A DNA stretch of 64,000 nucleotides from contig NZ_JAGGPU010000032.1 of NCBI RefSeq assembly GCF_018613605.1, positions 1 to 64,000 on the forward strand. Direction: 5' to 3'. The stretch is from Pedobacter sp. ISL-64. Its GTDB lineage: Bacteria; Bacteroidota; Bacteroidia; Sphingobacteriales; Sphingobacteriaceae. Made by a program: the position numbers and the translations under genes. This document shows, piece by piece, positions 33,826 to 43,271 of this stretch; the first letter of the stretch is position 1, and each line of letters opens with the position of its first letter. The notes below the pieces were generated by a model. The model did no database searches. It was not told where the DNA came from and saw nothing but the letters and a program-made list of their open reading frames with translations.

Positions 33826-33895
33826 TTTGGCTAACAACAAAGTGTTCATTATATTTGATTGTTCATTGTCACTGAACAATAAATTTTAATGAACA
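33826..33895 (+). promoter_or_regulatory. Defence operon promoter with nested palindromic operator
   Basis: A canonical Bacteroidota promoter: TTTG at 33826-33829, a 20-nt spacer and TATATTTG at 33850-33857. Over its -7 box and leader lie two nested perfect inverted repeats with a common centre at 33869. The inner arms are ATTGTTCA and TGAACAAT (7 nt apart). The outer arms are TGTTCATTA (33843-33851) and TAATGAACA (33887-33895). The gaps between inner and outer arms are 6 nt on both sides. The outer right arm covers the start codon. A dimeric or tetrameric repressor, most simply the AbiEi-like first gene product, could block both transcription and translation here. Confidence 0.8.
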
Positions 33896-34872
33896 TGAGT
33901 AGAAGCAATGATTTCGTTTATGATGCAGTATCAAAGTTAGAAAGCCTTACTCACGCCACTATTGAATTGGATAGTAAACGTAAAGAGTATGATGCAGCAC
34001 TCACTATAAATGATAAGAGACTTAACGTTATAGCGAAGGCAGCAATTAGAGATTCTAATATTGGAATTGTATTGACACCCTTTGTAAATCAAACAGATAA
34101 AGAAAAAGCAACCCTTCTCTTTATAGCAAAGTATATTTCAAAAAGCTCAGCTAATCAATTGAAGGATAATAATTTAAATTATCTGGATGCATCTGGTAAT
34201 GCCTATATCAAAAAGGACGATCTTTTTATTTGCATTGAAGGACAAAAAGCTGATAAATATGACAAAGATCAATCCAGAGCTTTTCAGGAAGCAGGCCTTA
34301 AGCTGATTCTATTATTGTTGTCAAAGCCTGAAAGTTTAGTTTATTCTTACCGTGAGTTATCAGAGAAAACTGATATATCCATAGGATCGGTAAGCAATAT
34401 TTTTAGCGAGCTAGAAGACCTCAAATTTGTTCTTCGAACTAAACAAAAAAGGATAATAAAGAATAAGAAGGAGTTAATCGAAAGATGGGTGATTGCCTAT
34501 AATGAAGTATTAAAGCCGAGAATTTTACGAAAACGAATGAAATTTTTGCAAAATACTGATTTTAATGACATTAAAATGCTAGCAGAGAAAAAAATCAGTG
34601 TGTGGGGTGGTGAACCCGCCGCGGCAATACTGACAAAGAATCTTCGTCCCGAGCAATATATTTTATACAGCAATGCTGAATTGAGCACGCTGTCTAAACA
34701 ATTCAAACTCACACCCAATCCAAACGGAAATTTGGAGCTCTGTGAGTTGTTCTGGAAGTTTAATAACGAAACTGTAACAGCTCCCCCATTAGTTGTGTAC
34801 GCGGATTTAATTAGTAGTGGATTTGAGAGGAATATAGAAATGGCAAAAATAATACTAGAGGATGAGTTATAA
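33889..34872 (+). CDS. AbiEi-like winged-helix regulator/antitoxin
   Basis: A 327-residue protein. The centre has a winged helix-turn-helix (YSYRELSEKTDISIGSVSNI, about residues 155-175, then IFSELEDLKFVLR). The C-terminal half (LAEKKISVWGGEPAAAILTK, then LRPEQYILYSNAE) matches the AbiEi-type antitoxin family. In AbiE systems this protein represses its own operon by binding inverted repeats, which fits the nested palindrome at its start. The reading frame overlaps the nucleotidyltransferase gene by 11 nt, the standard AbiE arrangement. It may have become the transcriptional governor of the whole nine-gene operon. Two possible starts, ATG at 33889 and ATG two codons later, lie in the operator. 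Confidence 0.8.
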   Translation: MNMSRSNDFVYDAVSKLESLTHATIELDSKRKEYDAALTINDKRLNVIAKAAIRDSNIGIVLTPFVNQTDKEKATLLFIAKYISKSSANQLKDNNLNYLDASGNAYIKKDDLFICIEGQKADKYDKDQSRAFQEAGLKLILLLLSKPESLVYSYRELSEKTDISIGSVSNIFSELEDLKFVLRTKQKRIIKNKKELIERWVIAYNEVLKPRILRKRMKFLQNTDFNDIKMLAEKKISVWGGEPAAAILTKNLRPEQYILYSNAELSTLSKQFKLTPNPNGNLELCELFWKFNNETVTAPPLVVYADLISSGFERNIEMAKIILEDEL

Positions 34873-35707
34873 AATTAACAGCGACAAACTAGCCCATCCA
34901 CTATTAAAGCCAATTTTACAAGAACTTGATGGCTACTTTAAAGACTTGAGTATCCAATTCTTTGTTATAGGAGCTACAGCCAGGGACATAGTAATGGAAA
35001 TTCATAATGAGAAATCAGGCCGATTAACACATGATCTGGATATTGCAATAGCTATAAATGATTGGGATCAGTATGCGGAAATCGAAAAAGGCATAGTGCA
35101 ACTCGAACATTTTAAAAAAGACACAAAACAAAAACAAAGATTCATTTACAAAGATACTTTTCAACTTGATGTAGTGCCTTTTGGCAATATCATGAAAGAA
35201 AATGACAAGATATTTTGGCCTCCAGATGAACAAATTGCGATGAGTGTCTTAGGATTTCCCGAGGTTAAAGACGGTTTAATTGTAGTAAGAATAGACGAGG
35301 AATTTGAAATCAACATCATATCACTAGCTGGCATATTTGTCCTAAAAATAGTTGCTTGGAAGGATAGACACTTAAAAGGGAATAAGGATGCTGATGATAT
35401 AGGCTTTATATTAATTAATTACCTAGGTATCTACGGAGAAAAGGCGATAGAGAAATACGAGGAAATATATGAAACAGATAATTTTTCAACGATTACCGCC
35501 GGGGCTAAACTCTTAGGTGACGATTTATATGACATTCTGAAAATAAACATCAAAACCAAAGAGGCTATAACCAAAATAATAAAAGATCAGCATGACAAGG
35601 CTGAAGACAGTGAGCTTATCAATCAAATACTGGAAACCAATAGAATAATTAGGTTCGAAGAGCTAATTGAAAGTCTACTCATTTTAATAAAAAAGCTAGA
35701 AAAATAA
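34862..35707 (+). CDS. Nucleotidyltransferase, AbiEii-related
   Basis: A 281-residue nucleotidyltransferase-fold protein. The motif G-A-T-A-R-D (about residue 39) with THDLDIAIAINDW (two metal-binding aspartates, about residues 58 and 60) and a third acidic strand in FQLDVVPFG is the pattern of the AbiEii/MNT superfamily. Such toxins transfer nucleotides to tRNA or proteins, or act in control of partner proteins. The classical AbiEii C-terminal part is only partly visible. It overlaps the regulator gene upstream and is 1 nt from hsdM downstream. Whether it is a stand-alone toxin-antitoxin pair captured by the operon or an integral part is unknown; the gap-free spacing suggests the latter. Confidence 0.76.
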   Translation: MSYKINSDKLAHPLLKPILQELDGYFKDLSIQFFVIGATARDIVMEIHNEKSGRLTHDLDIAIAINDWDQYAEIEKGIVQLEHFKKDTKQKQRFIYKDTFQLDVVPFGNIMKENDKIFWPPDEQIAMSVLGFPEVKDGLIVVRIDEEFEINIISLAGIFVLKIVAWKDRHLKGNKDADDIGFILINYLGIYGEKAIEKYEEIYETDNFSTITAGAKLLGDDLYDILKINIKTKEAITKIIKDQHDKAEDSELINQILETNRIIRFEELIESLLILIKKLEK

Positions 35708-35708
35708 T

Positions 35709-37730
35709 ATGGCAACAGATATAATAGAACAAGAAGATATATCCCTAGAAGATAATCAATTGGTATGCGTTATCACTGGCGAAATAAAGAAAGCTAAGCC
35801 GCAAGAATTTAACCTTCAATCCATAGCATTAATGCTAAATGAAGAGTATGGTTTTGATTTAGCTGACATGGAACGTGACTTTACAATTTCGTACAATGAC
35901 CCAGATACAAACAAAATCAAAAAACAGAAATTAGAACTTGTCGTTTTTGAAAAAAGCAAACCACACGCCCAGGATTATATCATACGAATTTGCATTGTTC
36001 TTGATGACAGCGTAAAGGTTACGGATAAAAAGAAAGGTGTTAAGCCAACTCTAGAAAATGCAATGGGCGCAGTGGAAAGTTGTGAATTTGGCCTATGGGC
36101 GAACGGTTCCAACTATCATTATTTGCAGAAAGAAGACGACCCACTCGGCTTTGATTATGAATTCGTTGATCTTTCTGATTTTCCCGGTGAAGGGGAAACG
36201 CTAGACGATCTTGATCGAGCTGACAGATCTAGTAGTAAAAAACCAGCTAACGATTCCCTAGTTAAAGTATTTAAGCGCTCCCATGATTATATATATGGTA
36301 ACGAAGGCCGAAAAAAAGATGCATTTTGGCAACTTTTAAATCTCATCTTTTGCAAACTATATGATGAAAAGCGCAAATTCATGCCTTCTGAGGAAAGTTA
36401 TCGCAGAAAATTTTGGGTTGGTGTAAAAGAACAAAATACAGAAGACGGCCGAAAATCTGTTGCAAAAAGAATTAAAGGTCTTTTTGAAGAACTGAAAGCC
36501 GATGAAATATTCTCGGAAGTATTTGATGGTAACGAAGCTATAGGTCTGACTGACAAAGGACTTGCGTTTATTGCTGGAGAGCTTGCTCGATATTCGTTCC
36601 TTGATGCATCAATAGACGTTAAGGGAATGGCATACGAAACAATAGTAAGTAACACACTAAAACAGGAAGCAGGCCAATTCTTTACACCGAGAAACATCAT
36701 AAAAACTATGGTAGAAATGATGAATCCCAAAGAGAATGATCGTGTGTTAGACCCTGCCTGTGGTTCTGGTGGATTTCTAGTGATGGTTTTAGACCATGTA
36801 CGTAAGCAAATTGCTTCTGAGTTATATCCCGATTTAGAGGGGCCATTATTAACTGCTAAATTTAATTCTTTAGAGGTTAACGAACGTGTGAAAACATATG
36901 CTGAAAGAAGCATTTTCGGGTTTGACTTTGATCCGGACTTGAAAAAAGCGGCTAGAATGAACATGGTTATGGCCGGTGATGGACATGCGAATGTCTTTCA
37001 CGTCAATTCCCTTGCTTACCCTAATTGGGAGCACCCAGATGAAATCGAGAAGATTGAAACGGCAATGAAAAAGAGTCTTTCAAAAACAGAGAAAGTTGAG
37101 AGTCAAATGAACGACGATGCTCGTGAAAAATTTGATATCATTTTCACCAATCCACCATTTGGCGCAAAAGTCAGAGTCGAACGGGAAATTGCAAATCAAT
37201 ATTTTCTTTCGAAGTACAGCGATGCACCAGAAGTGTTGTTTATTGAAGCATGTTATAACTATCTTAAACCTAATGGCAAAATGGCAATAGTACTTCCAGA
37301 TGGAATATTAGGTAATCCCAATACACTACCCGTAAGAGAATGGATATTAGATAAATTCAAAATATTGGCTTCTATAGACTTGCCTGTTGAAGCTTTTCTT
37401 CCTCAAGTTGGAGTTCAAGCATCTTTACTTTTCTTACAGAAGAAGACTGAATTAGAAAGGCAGTTAGCTCAAGATAGCGAAGAAGAAGACTATGAGATAT
37501 TTATGGCCATTGCTGAAAAATTAGGTAAAGACAGAAGAGGTATTCCAATTTACCTACGCGATGAGGATGGGGCTGAGATTCTATTTGATGTAGAAACCCA
37601 ATATTTAGTAAGCAAAAAAGATAGAGAGCTAGAAGTCAAAATTAGAAGAGAAAAACTTAAGCAACTTGATGACGACCTACCTAAAATCACAAAAGCATAT
37701 TTTGAATTTTTAAATGAAACACTATCATGA
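35709..37730 (+). CDS. hsdM: HsdM-like N6-adenine DNA methyltransferase
   Basis: A type I-like modification subunit of 673 residues. The methyltransferase domain spans about 300-620 with motif I DPACGSGGF (about residue 348), the pre-motif QFFTPRNIIKTMVEMM, and catalytic motif IV NPPFG (about residue 480). The helical N-domain of HsdM is at about 195-300 (KVFKRSHDYIYGNEGRKKDA). Residues 1-150 add a region with the layout of the HsdR N-terminal nuclease fold (strand LELVVFE, then ESCEFGLWANGSNYHYL), but without the D...ExK catalytic residues, so it is probably inactive. No hsdR gene is in the cluster. It forms a coupled pair (ATGA overlap) with hsdS. It probably marks host DNA as self. Confidence 0.92.
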   Translation: MATDIIEQEDISLEDNQLVCVITGEIKKAKPQEFNLQSIALMLNEEYGFDLADMERDFTISYNDPDTNKIKKQKLELVVFEKSKPHAQDYIIRICIVLDDSVKVTDKKKGVKPTLENAMGAVESCEFGLWANGSNYHYLQKEDDPLGFDYEFVDLSDFPGEGETLDDLDRADRSSSKKPANDSLVKVFKRSHDYIYGNEGRKKDAFWQLLNLIFCKLYDEKRKFMPSEESYRRKFWVGVKEQNTEDGRKSVAKRIKGLFEELKADEIFSEVFDGNEAIGLTDKGLAFIAGELARYSFLDASIDVKGMAYETIVSNTLKQEAGQFFTPRNIIKTMVEMMNPKENDRVLDPACGSGGFLVMVLDHVRKQIASELYPDLEGPLLTAKFNSLEVNERVKTYAERSIFGFDFDPDLKKAARMNMVMAGDGHANVFHVNSLAYPNWEHPDEIEKIETAMKKSLSKTEKVESQMNDDAREKFDIIFTNPPFGAKVRVEREIANQYFLSKYSDAPEVLFIEACYNYLKPNGKMAIVLPDGILGNPNTLPVREWILDKFKILASIDLPVEAFLPQVGVQASLLFLQKKTELERQLAQDSEEEDYEIFMAIAEKLGKDRRGIPIYLRDEDGAEILFDVETQYLVSKKDRELEVKIRREKLKQLDDDLPKITKAYFEFLNETLS

Positions 37731-39139
37731 AAATAGATAAGGTTAGAACTTTAAAAATATCAAATAATTATATAAAGAGATTTGATGCCAACTTTCATCT
37801 GAGTGAGGGTCAATTAGCTGAAAAGCTAATATCTCTTTCACCGTACCCTCTGGATAATATAAGAAACTGGAGCGAGGGAATATTTTATGGTGGACGATCA
37901 AAAAGAATATATGTTAATGATAGTGCCAATGGCATTCCATTTGGCGGAATAACATGCATGTTGCAATCTGGTGACTTAAATACAAAGTATATATCGAGAA
38001 AACATTCTGAAAATTTAGACGCCTCATTTATTCGGAAGGGTTGGATTTTGATTGCCCGTTCAGGTTCCGGGGCTATTGGTACTGCTCAATATGTCAATAA
38101 AACCTTAGCAAAGATTGCGATCTCTGAAGATGTTATTCGCGTAGTTCCTAAAAGGAATGTTCTTTCTGGCTATATGTATGCATATCTCACCTCAAGAATA
38201 GGATATAATATAATTCGCACTGGTATTTTTGGGTCTGCAATACCACACATTGAACCGCATCACATTGGTGATCTCCCTATTCCAGTTATTCCAGAGATAA
38301 AGCAGCAAGAAATACATGATCTCATAGAGGAGGCTTACAGCCTTCGAGAAGAAGCTACTCAATTAATAATTGATGCGAAAAATCAATTTAATGAATTAAA
38401 CGAGCTAGACTACCCTGAAGAATGGTTAGCTGTTAGCGAAAATGCAATCCAATTAGGATATTCAGTTAAAATGTCAGGGTTATTCAAAACAACTATAAAG
38501 GCACGAAACCATTCACTTAGGGCTAAGAAAATTATTGAATATTGGAATTCAGCAAAAGGTTTGACATTAAATGATTACCTAGACGCTCCTTTCAAAATCG
38601 GATCAAGAGCTTCTTTCAAAAGAATTACCTCCTCTAATTTTAAAGGACATGATTTGATTTCTCAAGGTGATATTCACAGACAAAATCCCAAAGTGTTTAA
38701 ACAAGTCCGGGCTAAACGAATCAATCCAAGTGATACAGCGCAACGAAGTAGTTTGATAATGCCTTCTGCGGGAACACTCGGAGAAAACGAAATTTTCACG
38801 CGTCCATTATTGGTCCGGTCGAATTTCGAAGGGAAACTTTTATCGGAAGTTATTGGGAAATTCAAATGCAAAACAGAAATGGATGCTGCATATCTATTTA
38901 TAGCCTTATCATCTAAAGCTGGATTTAGAATTCTAAGAGCTATGGTTTACGGGACTAATCTATTGTACCCCAACTGGGAGCTTATAAAAGAAATAAACAT
39001 CCCAGTTAAATCTCAGCAAGTCAAAGAAATCATTGGACAAAAAGTGATTGAGGCCTTTGACAAAAGAGGTTTAGCTGATAAAAAAGAAAATCTTGCGATT
39101 GAACTTGTAGAAAATGAAATCCAATCATGGCAAAAATAA
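37727..39139 (+). CDS. hsdS: HsdS-like specificity subunit
   Basis: A 470-residue DNA-recognition subunit with two target-recognition domains. Domain 1 (about residues 20-190) ends in HIEPHHIGDLPIPVIPEIKQ, followed by a coiled spacer with EEAYSLREEATQLIIDAKNQ. Domain 2 (about 260-440) ends NWELIKEINIPVKSQQVKEI. The start overlaps hsdM in ATGA and the end overlaps the kinase gene by 13 nt, so modification and kinase are translated together. The target sequence, expected to be bipartite, cannot be read from the protein. Confidence 0.9.
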   Translation: MKIDKVRTLKISNNYIKRFDANFHLSEGQLAEKLISLSPYPLDNIRNWSEGIFYGGRSKRIYVNDSANGIPFGGITCMLQSGDLNTKYISRKHSENLDASFIRKGWILIARSGSGAIGTAQYVNKTLAKIAISEDVIRVVPKRNVLSGYMYAYLTSRIGYNIIRTGIFGSAIPHIEPHHIGDLPIPVIPEIKQQEIHDLIEEAYSLREEATQLIIDAKNQFNELNELDYPEEWLAVSENAIQLGYSVKMSGLFKTTIKARNHSLRAKKIIEYWNSAKGLTLNDYLDAPFKIGSRASFKRITSSNFKGHDLISQGDIHRQNPKVFKQVRAKRINPSDTAQRSSLIMPSAGTLGENEIFTRPLLVRSNFEGKLLSEVIGKFKCKTEMDAAYLFIALSSKAGFRILRAMVYGTNLLYPNWELIKEINIPVKSQQVKEIIGQKVIEAFDKRGLADKKENLAIELVENEIQSWQK

Positions 39140-42100
39140 TTAAACCTCCTTATTTTGATTCGGTTGTAAATGCTGGAGAAAAGCGTTTACTTGACTTTCT
39201 GGAAGCAAACCTTCCAGATTCCTTTTATTTAATTCCTAACGTCGAAATTGCGTCCACAAATCCACGTAATAACCGAACTCAATATTGGGAGTATGACATC
39301 ATTGTTGTAGCACCTCATGCAATATATAACATTGAGAACAAGGATTGGAAAGGTCGAATTGAAGGGGACGATAATTATTGGTATGTAAATGACAAGCAGC
39401 GAAATAACCCTTTAAAAACAGGGAGGCAAAAAACTGCAATTCTAGCTTCCAAACTAAAAGAGCATGATTTTTCTTGGGGTAACGTTTGGGTTCAAAACAT
39501 GGTGACGCTATCGTTTGCCAATACTTATGAACCCTCACTATGGAAGGAAGCTGGGAAACTTACCTTTCAACTAAATGAAAAATTAATCAATTACTTGAAA
39601 GATCCTCATCAAATTGGGCAATTAGAAGGAGACATCGCCAAGATCCAAACTGATTTAATTAAGTTTTTAACTGGCGAACAAAGCCAGAAAGCACCAAATG
39701 AAAAGCGTGAAGTTGAAGGTTATGAAATCCTTGAAGTCCTGCATCAAGAAAACAACTACGCTGAATATCTGGTAAAACCCAAAGGTGTAGCATCATCTAT
39801 TCAGAAGAGAATTAAAGAATATGCATTGCAGGTCATTGGATTTAGTGAGGAAGAATTACTAGCTAGAGAAAATCAAATCAACAATCAATATAGAGCGCTA
39901 AATAGAATAAAAGCCAAACCATTCATTCTCAATGTTGAATTCAGGATAGATGAAGACAACCACCTTTTTTACGAAATCTCTGACTACCTCGATGAAAATT
40001 CGTTAAAAGCAGAAATCCGTTCAAAAACTTTTACGTTTCAGGAAAAGATAAACATCATCCGCAACGTAATGGCTGCGCTGAAAGAAGCGCACAAGGAAAA
40101 CGTTTTTCATAGAGACATCAACCCAGAAAACATATTCATGACTGGTGGTTATGCCTATCTAGGAAATTTCGGAAAATCTTATTTCTCTGATGAGTCCAGA
40201 CAAGGCTACACTGTTATGCCGACTATAAGTGAAAGCAATGCTACTGCATACCATCCGCTAGAACTTACCGTTGGCGATGCTTCGAGGGCTTCTGACATTT
40301 ATTCCTTAGGAGTGCTCATCTACTGGCTGTTTACGGGGATTGAACCAATTAAGACTCCATTTGAACTAAATAACCTATCAGGAAAACTACCTGAAGATAG
40401 GCTGCCCTCAAAGATCAATATTGCCCTGCCAAAATGGTTGGATGAGCTGTGTAATAAAACAATATTGGTAGACGAAAGTCTCCGATATGATAACATTGAA
40501 GAGCTGGAAGAATTCTTTAATAAAGCTTTGAAAGGCAATCCCTCTTCTGCTCCTGAAACTAAAATAACACCCGTAGCCGTTCCAACAATTGACGCATATG
40601 ACATAAAAGAGGGAGATTCGTTCGAGCGTGTTTATCTTATACAAAAGGTACTAGGAAAAGGTGGTTACTCTAGAGTATTTAAGGTACTACAACAATTGCA
40701 AGGAGAATCTTTTACGCTAAAGCTTTTTCATGAAAGTGTAAATGCACAATCAGTAATTGATGAATATAAGGCCTTAAAAAAACTAGACCACCCTAACATT
40801 GTAAAATTTGTGGGTAACGGGAAATCTATTGATGGACAGTTTTATACCATCATGGAATACCTCGAAGGTGAAAATCTAAGTATATACACTCGTACCGACG
40901 CAAGGTTGTCTATTAAAAGAGTATTCCATGTTGCTAAAGATATCTTGAACGCATTGGTGGCCATGCAATCTCTTGAGCAACCAATTCTACATAGAGACGT
41001 GAAACCACAGAATATTGTGTGGGACAATGAGCAAAGATTTGTTCTAATTGATTTTAATGTCGCATCATTCGCGGACGACAACAACGATTTTGTCGGAACC
41101 AACCCTTATCTGGCACCAGATTTAATAATTGATGGAACGAAAATAAAATGGAATACTTCTGCAGATACTTTTGCATTGGGTATTACGCTTTACGAATTGT
41201 TGTGTAAGCAATATCCATGGTCTCCAGGGAAACTACCAATCTTAAGTAAAGAGCCAATCCATCCAAAACAGATCGAAGAACGTTTATCTGAGGATTTTGC
41301 TAATTATATTTTAAAAGCCATAAATCCTAGATCTGACGGTCGATTTGCAACAGCGAAAGAAATGCTAGATGCCCTTCTACTGTTCGGTGAAGACGGAATA
41401 TTAGAAAGTAAGACTCAGCAATCAGACACGCAAGTTGAAGTTGCCGAACAACAAGACTTTGTTAAGTATATAAATTCTTTGTTCAGTCAATCAAAACACG
41501 GAAATTCCGGAACAAGGGCAAATTTTAATACAAGTAATTTTGATCAACTTACCTATACACCAACCAAATTAGATAATCACCTTATACCAGCGGTTTTGGA
41601 TGGGCAGTTTAAGTTGCTAATTATAACAGGTAATGCAGGTGATGGTAAAACAGCGTTTATTAGAAAGATAGAGGAAGATAAAAATATTACCCACCTTACT
41701 CGATTCGGTCATAAAAATGGAGCTAAGTTTAGGATTAATGGAATACTATTTGAAAGTAATTATGATGGTTCACAAGATGAAAATGAAAAAATTAATCATG
41801 ATGTCCTTGAAAACTTCTTTCTGCCATTCGAAAATTTAAGTAACTATAATGATGCTACGGAAGGCAGAATTATTGCCATCAACGAAGGACGATTAGTTGA
41901 GTTTTTAAAAACAACATCGAAACACAATCAATTACACGACAACATTGAAAACTACTTTTACAATGAAGGTCATCATGAACTTCCTGAGGGTTTAATGATT
42001 ATCAACCTGAATTTGAGGTCAATTACCGCGAAGGATGTAAAAGAGCCTAGCTTATTTAGACACCAAATAAAAGCACTTACAAAAAAAGAACTTTGGAAGC

Positions 42101-43269
42101 AGTGTGATGGTTGTTCTTTAGCAAACCAGTGCTTTATAAAGTACAACGTAGAATCATTTAATGATTCCGCTACCGGTGATGAAATTATAACTCGCATGGA
42201 GTGGTTGTTGAGAACGGCAACTCTTAAACGTGAATTGCATGTAACAATGCGCGATCTACGTTCCTTTATTGCCTACACTTTGACTCGTGATTATGATTGC
42301 GGAGATGTCGAAAGATTATACAAGAAGAACCTGAATTCTCCTGAATTTTTTTGGCAAAACTATTACTTCAATATTACTAATCCGATGTCTGATGATTCTG
42401 GAAATCAAGACCGCTTAATTAAACTATTACGTGAAACCGATATCGGGGAGGTATCAATTCCAGATTTAGACAGGGATCTATTTTTTGGAAAGCATCAAAG
42501 CAAGTCCTATTTAGAATTTGCTGAGAGAGATATTAATCTACTTGAGACTTTCAATGCGGTTGAACGGATTAAACCAACCTATGAACAGGACGAAGTTGAA
42601 ATATTAAGAATTAAAACCATCCAGAAAAATTTTGTAAGACACCAATATTTTGAGGGCAAAGCAGAATTATTAAGGGTTTCAAACAGTCAAATTGAGGATG
42701 GTAATGAAAACTATAAACAATTGCCTTCTTATCTTTTACGATTACCGTATCACTCTGTTTTCAAATTTGTAAGAGTGCTTATCGAAGGCGACATAAATAA
42801 TGATACAAAAACCAGCATCTCAAGAGCCATTTCATTAAATGAAGGATGTGACAATGCTGCAATTGATAAAGAATACTTGATTTTATCCTCAACTGAGATT
42901 AATGATCCATTCAGTAAATCATTTCGGTTATTCAGTTTGGGTGATTTTGAATTGTTTGTAAATAGAACCGGTCATTTAGTTAAATATCTCGAATATGAAC
43001 CAGATAGTTTGACATTTCGTCACAAGATGCAGAAGCATATCAAGTTAACTGTATCCCTAGATTTATATGAAATGCTTCATTTCATTCAGCAGGGTTTTAG
43101 TCCCTCCCTTAATGATCTAAGAGGAAAGTTTGTAGAACTAATTATATTCAAGAACCTGTTGGAGAATCTTAATTATAATGAAGTTGTTGTGACCAAAGAT
43201 AATCTTGCCTTTTTCAGAATCAGTAAAGACGAACTGAGTCGTCTGCATTTACAACCAATGACTATATAA
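39127..43269 (+). CDS. NERD / pseudokinase / kinase / DptF-like ATPase fusion
   Basis: A 1380-residue multidomain protein. Residues 1-190 are a NERD nuclease-related domain (strand YDIIVV about residue 55, ENKDW about residue 69). Residues 200-470 are a protein kinase fold with HRDINPEN (about 326) but GNFG instead of DFG (about 346) and no clear glycine loop, so a pseudokinase. Residues 495-760 are an intact Ser/Thr kinase: GKGGYSRV (about 509), FTLKLF, HRDVKPQN (about 621), LIDFNVA and TNPYLAPD. From about residue 825 comes a P-loop ATPase: GNAGDGKTAF (about 834), IIAINEGRL, a cysteine cluster CDGCSLANQC, and MRDLRSFIAYTLTRDYDC. This last part resembles DptF of Dnd restriction systems. The NERD-kinase half resembles PglW. 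The joining of both in one chain is unusual. Confidence 0.85.
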   Translation: MAKIIKPPYFDSVVNAGEKRLLDFLEANLPDSFYLIPNVEIASTNPRNNRTQYWEYDIIVVAPHAIYNIENKDWKGRIEGDDNYWYVNDKQRNNPLKTGRQKTAILASKLKEHDFSWGNVWVQNMVTLSFANTYEPSLWKEAGKLTFQLNEKLINYLKDPHQIGQLEGDIAKIQTDLIKFLTGEQSQKAPNEKREVEGYEILEVLHQENNYAEYLVKPKGVASSIQKRIKEYALQVIGFSEEELLARENQINNQYRALNRIKAKPFILNVEFRIDEDNHLFYEISDYLDENSLKAEIRSKTFTFQEKINIIRNVMAALKEAHKENVFHRDINPENIFMTGGYAYLGNFGKSYFSDESRQGYTVMPTISESNATAYHPLELTVGDASRASDIYSLGVLIYWLFTGIEPIKTPFELNNLSGKLPEDRLPSKINIALPKWLDELCNKTILVDESLRYDNIEELEEFFNKALKGNPSSAPETKITPVAVPTIDAYDIKEGDSFERVYLIQKVLGKGGYSRVFKVLQQLQGESFTLKLFHESVNAQSVIDEYKALKKLDHPNIVKFVGNGKSIDGQFYTIMEYLEGENLSIYTRTDARLSIKRVFHVAKDILNALVAMQSLEQPILHRDVKPQNIVWDNEQRFVLIDFNVASFADDNNDFVGTNPYLAPDLIIDGTKIKWNTSADTFALGITLYELLCKQYPWSPGKLPILSKEPIHPKQIEERLSEDFANYILKAINPRSDGRFATAKEMLDALLLFGEDGILESKTQQSDTQVEVAEQQDFVKYINSLFSQSKHGNSGTRANFNTSNFDQLTYTPTKLDNHLIPAVLDGQFKLLIITGNAGDGKTAFIRKIEEDKNITHLTRFGHKNGAKFRINGILFESNYDGSQDENEKINHDVLENFFLPFENLSNYNDATEGRIIAINEGRLVEFLKTTSKHNQLHDNIENYFYNEGHHELPEGLMIINLNLRSITAKDVKEPSLFRHQIKALTKKELWKQCDGCSLANQCFIKYNVESFNDSATGDEIITRMEWLLRTATLKRELHVTMRDLRSFIAYTLTRDYDCGDVERLYKKNLNSPEFFWQNYYFNITNPMSDDSGNQDRLIKLLRETDIGEVSIPDLDRDLFFGKHQSKSYLEFAERDINLLETFNAVERIKPTYEQDEVEILRIKTIQKNFVRHQYFEGKAELLRVSNSQIEDGNENYKQLPSYLLRLPYHSVFKFVRVLIEGDINNDTKTSISRAISLNEGCDNAAIDKEYLILSSTEINDPFSKSFRLFSLGDFELFVNRTGHLVKYLEYEPDSLTFRHKMQKHIKLTVSLDLYEMLHFIQQGFSPSLNDLRGKFVELIIFKNLLENLNYNEVVVTKDNLAFFRISKDELSRLHLQPMTI

Positions 43270-43271
43270 TT

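Noticed and set aside
35709..39139. Classical type I restriction-modification system
   Set aside because: HsdM and HsdS are present but there is no HsdR helicase-nuclease anywhere in the window; the next gene is a kinase fusion.
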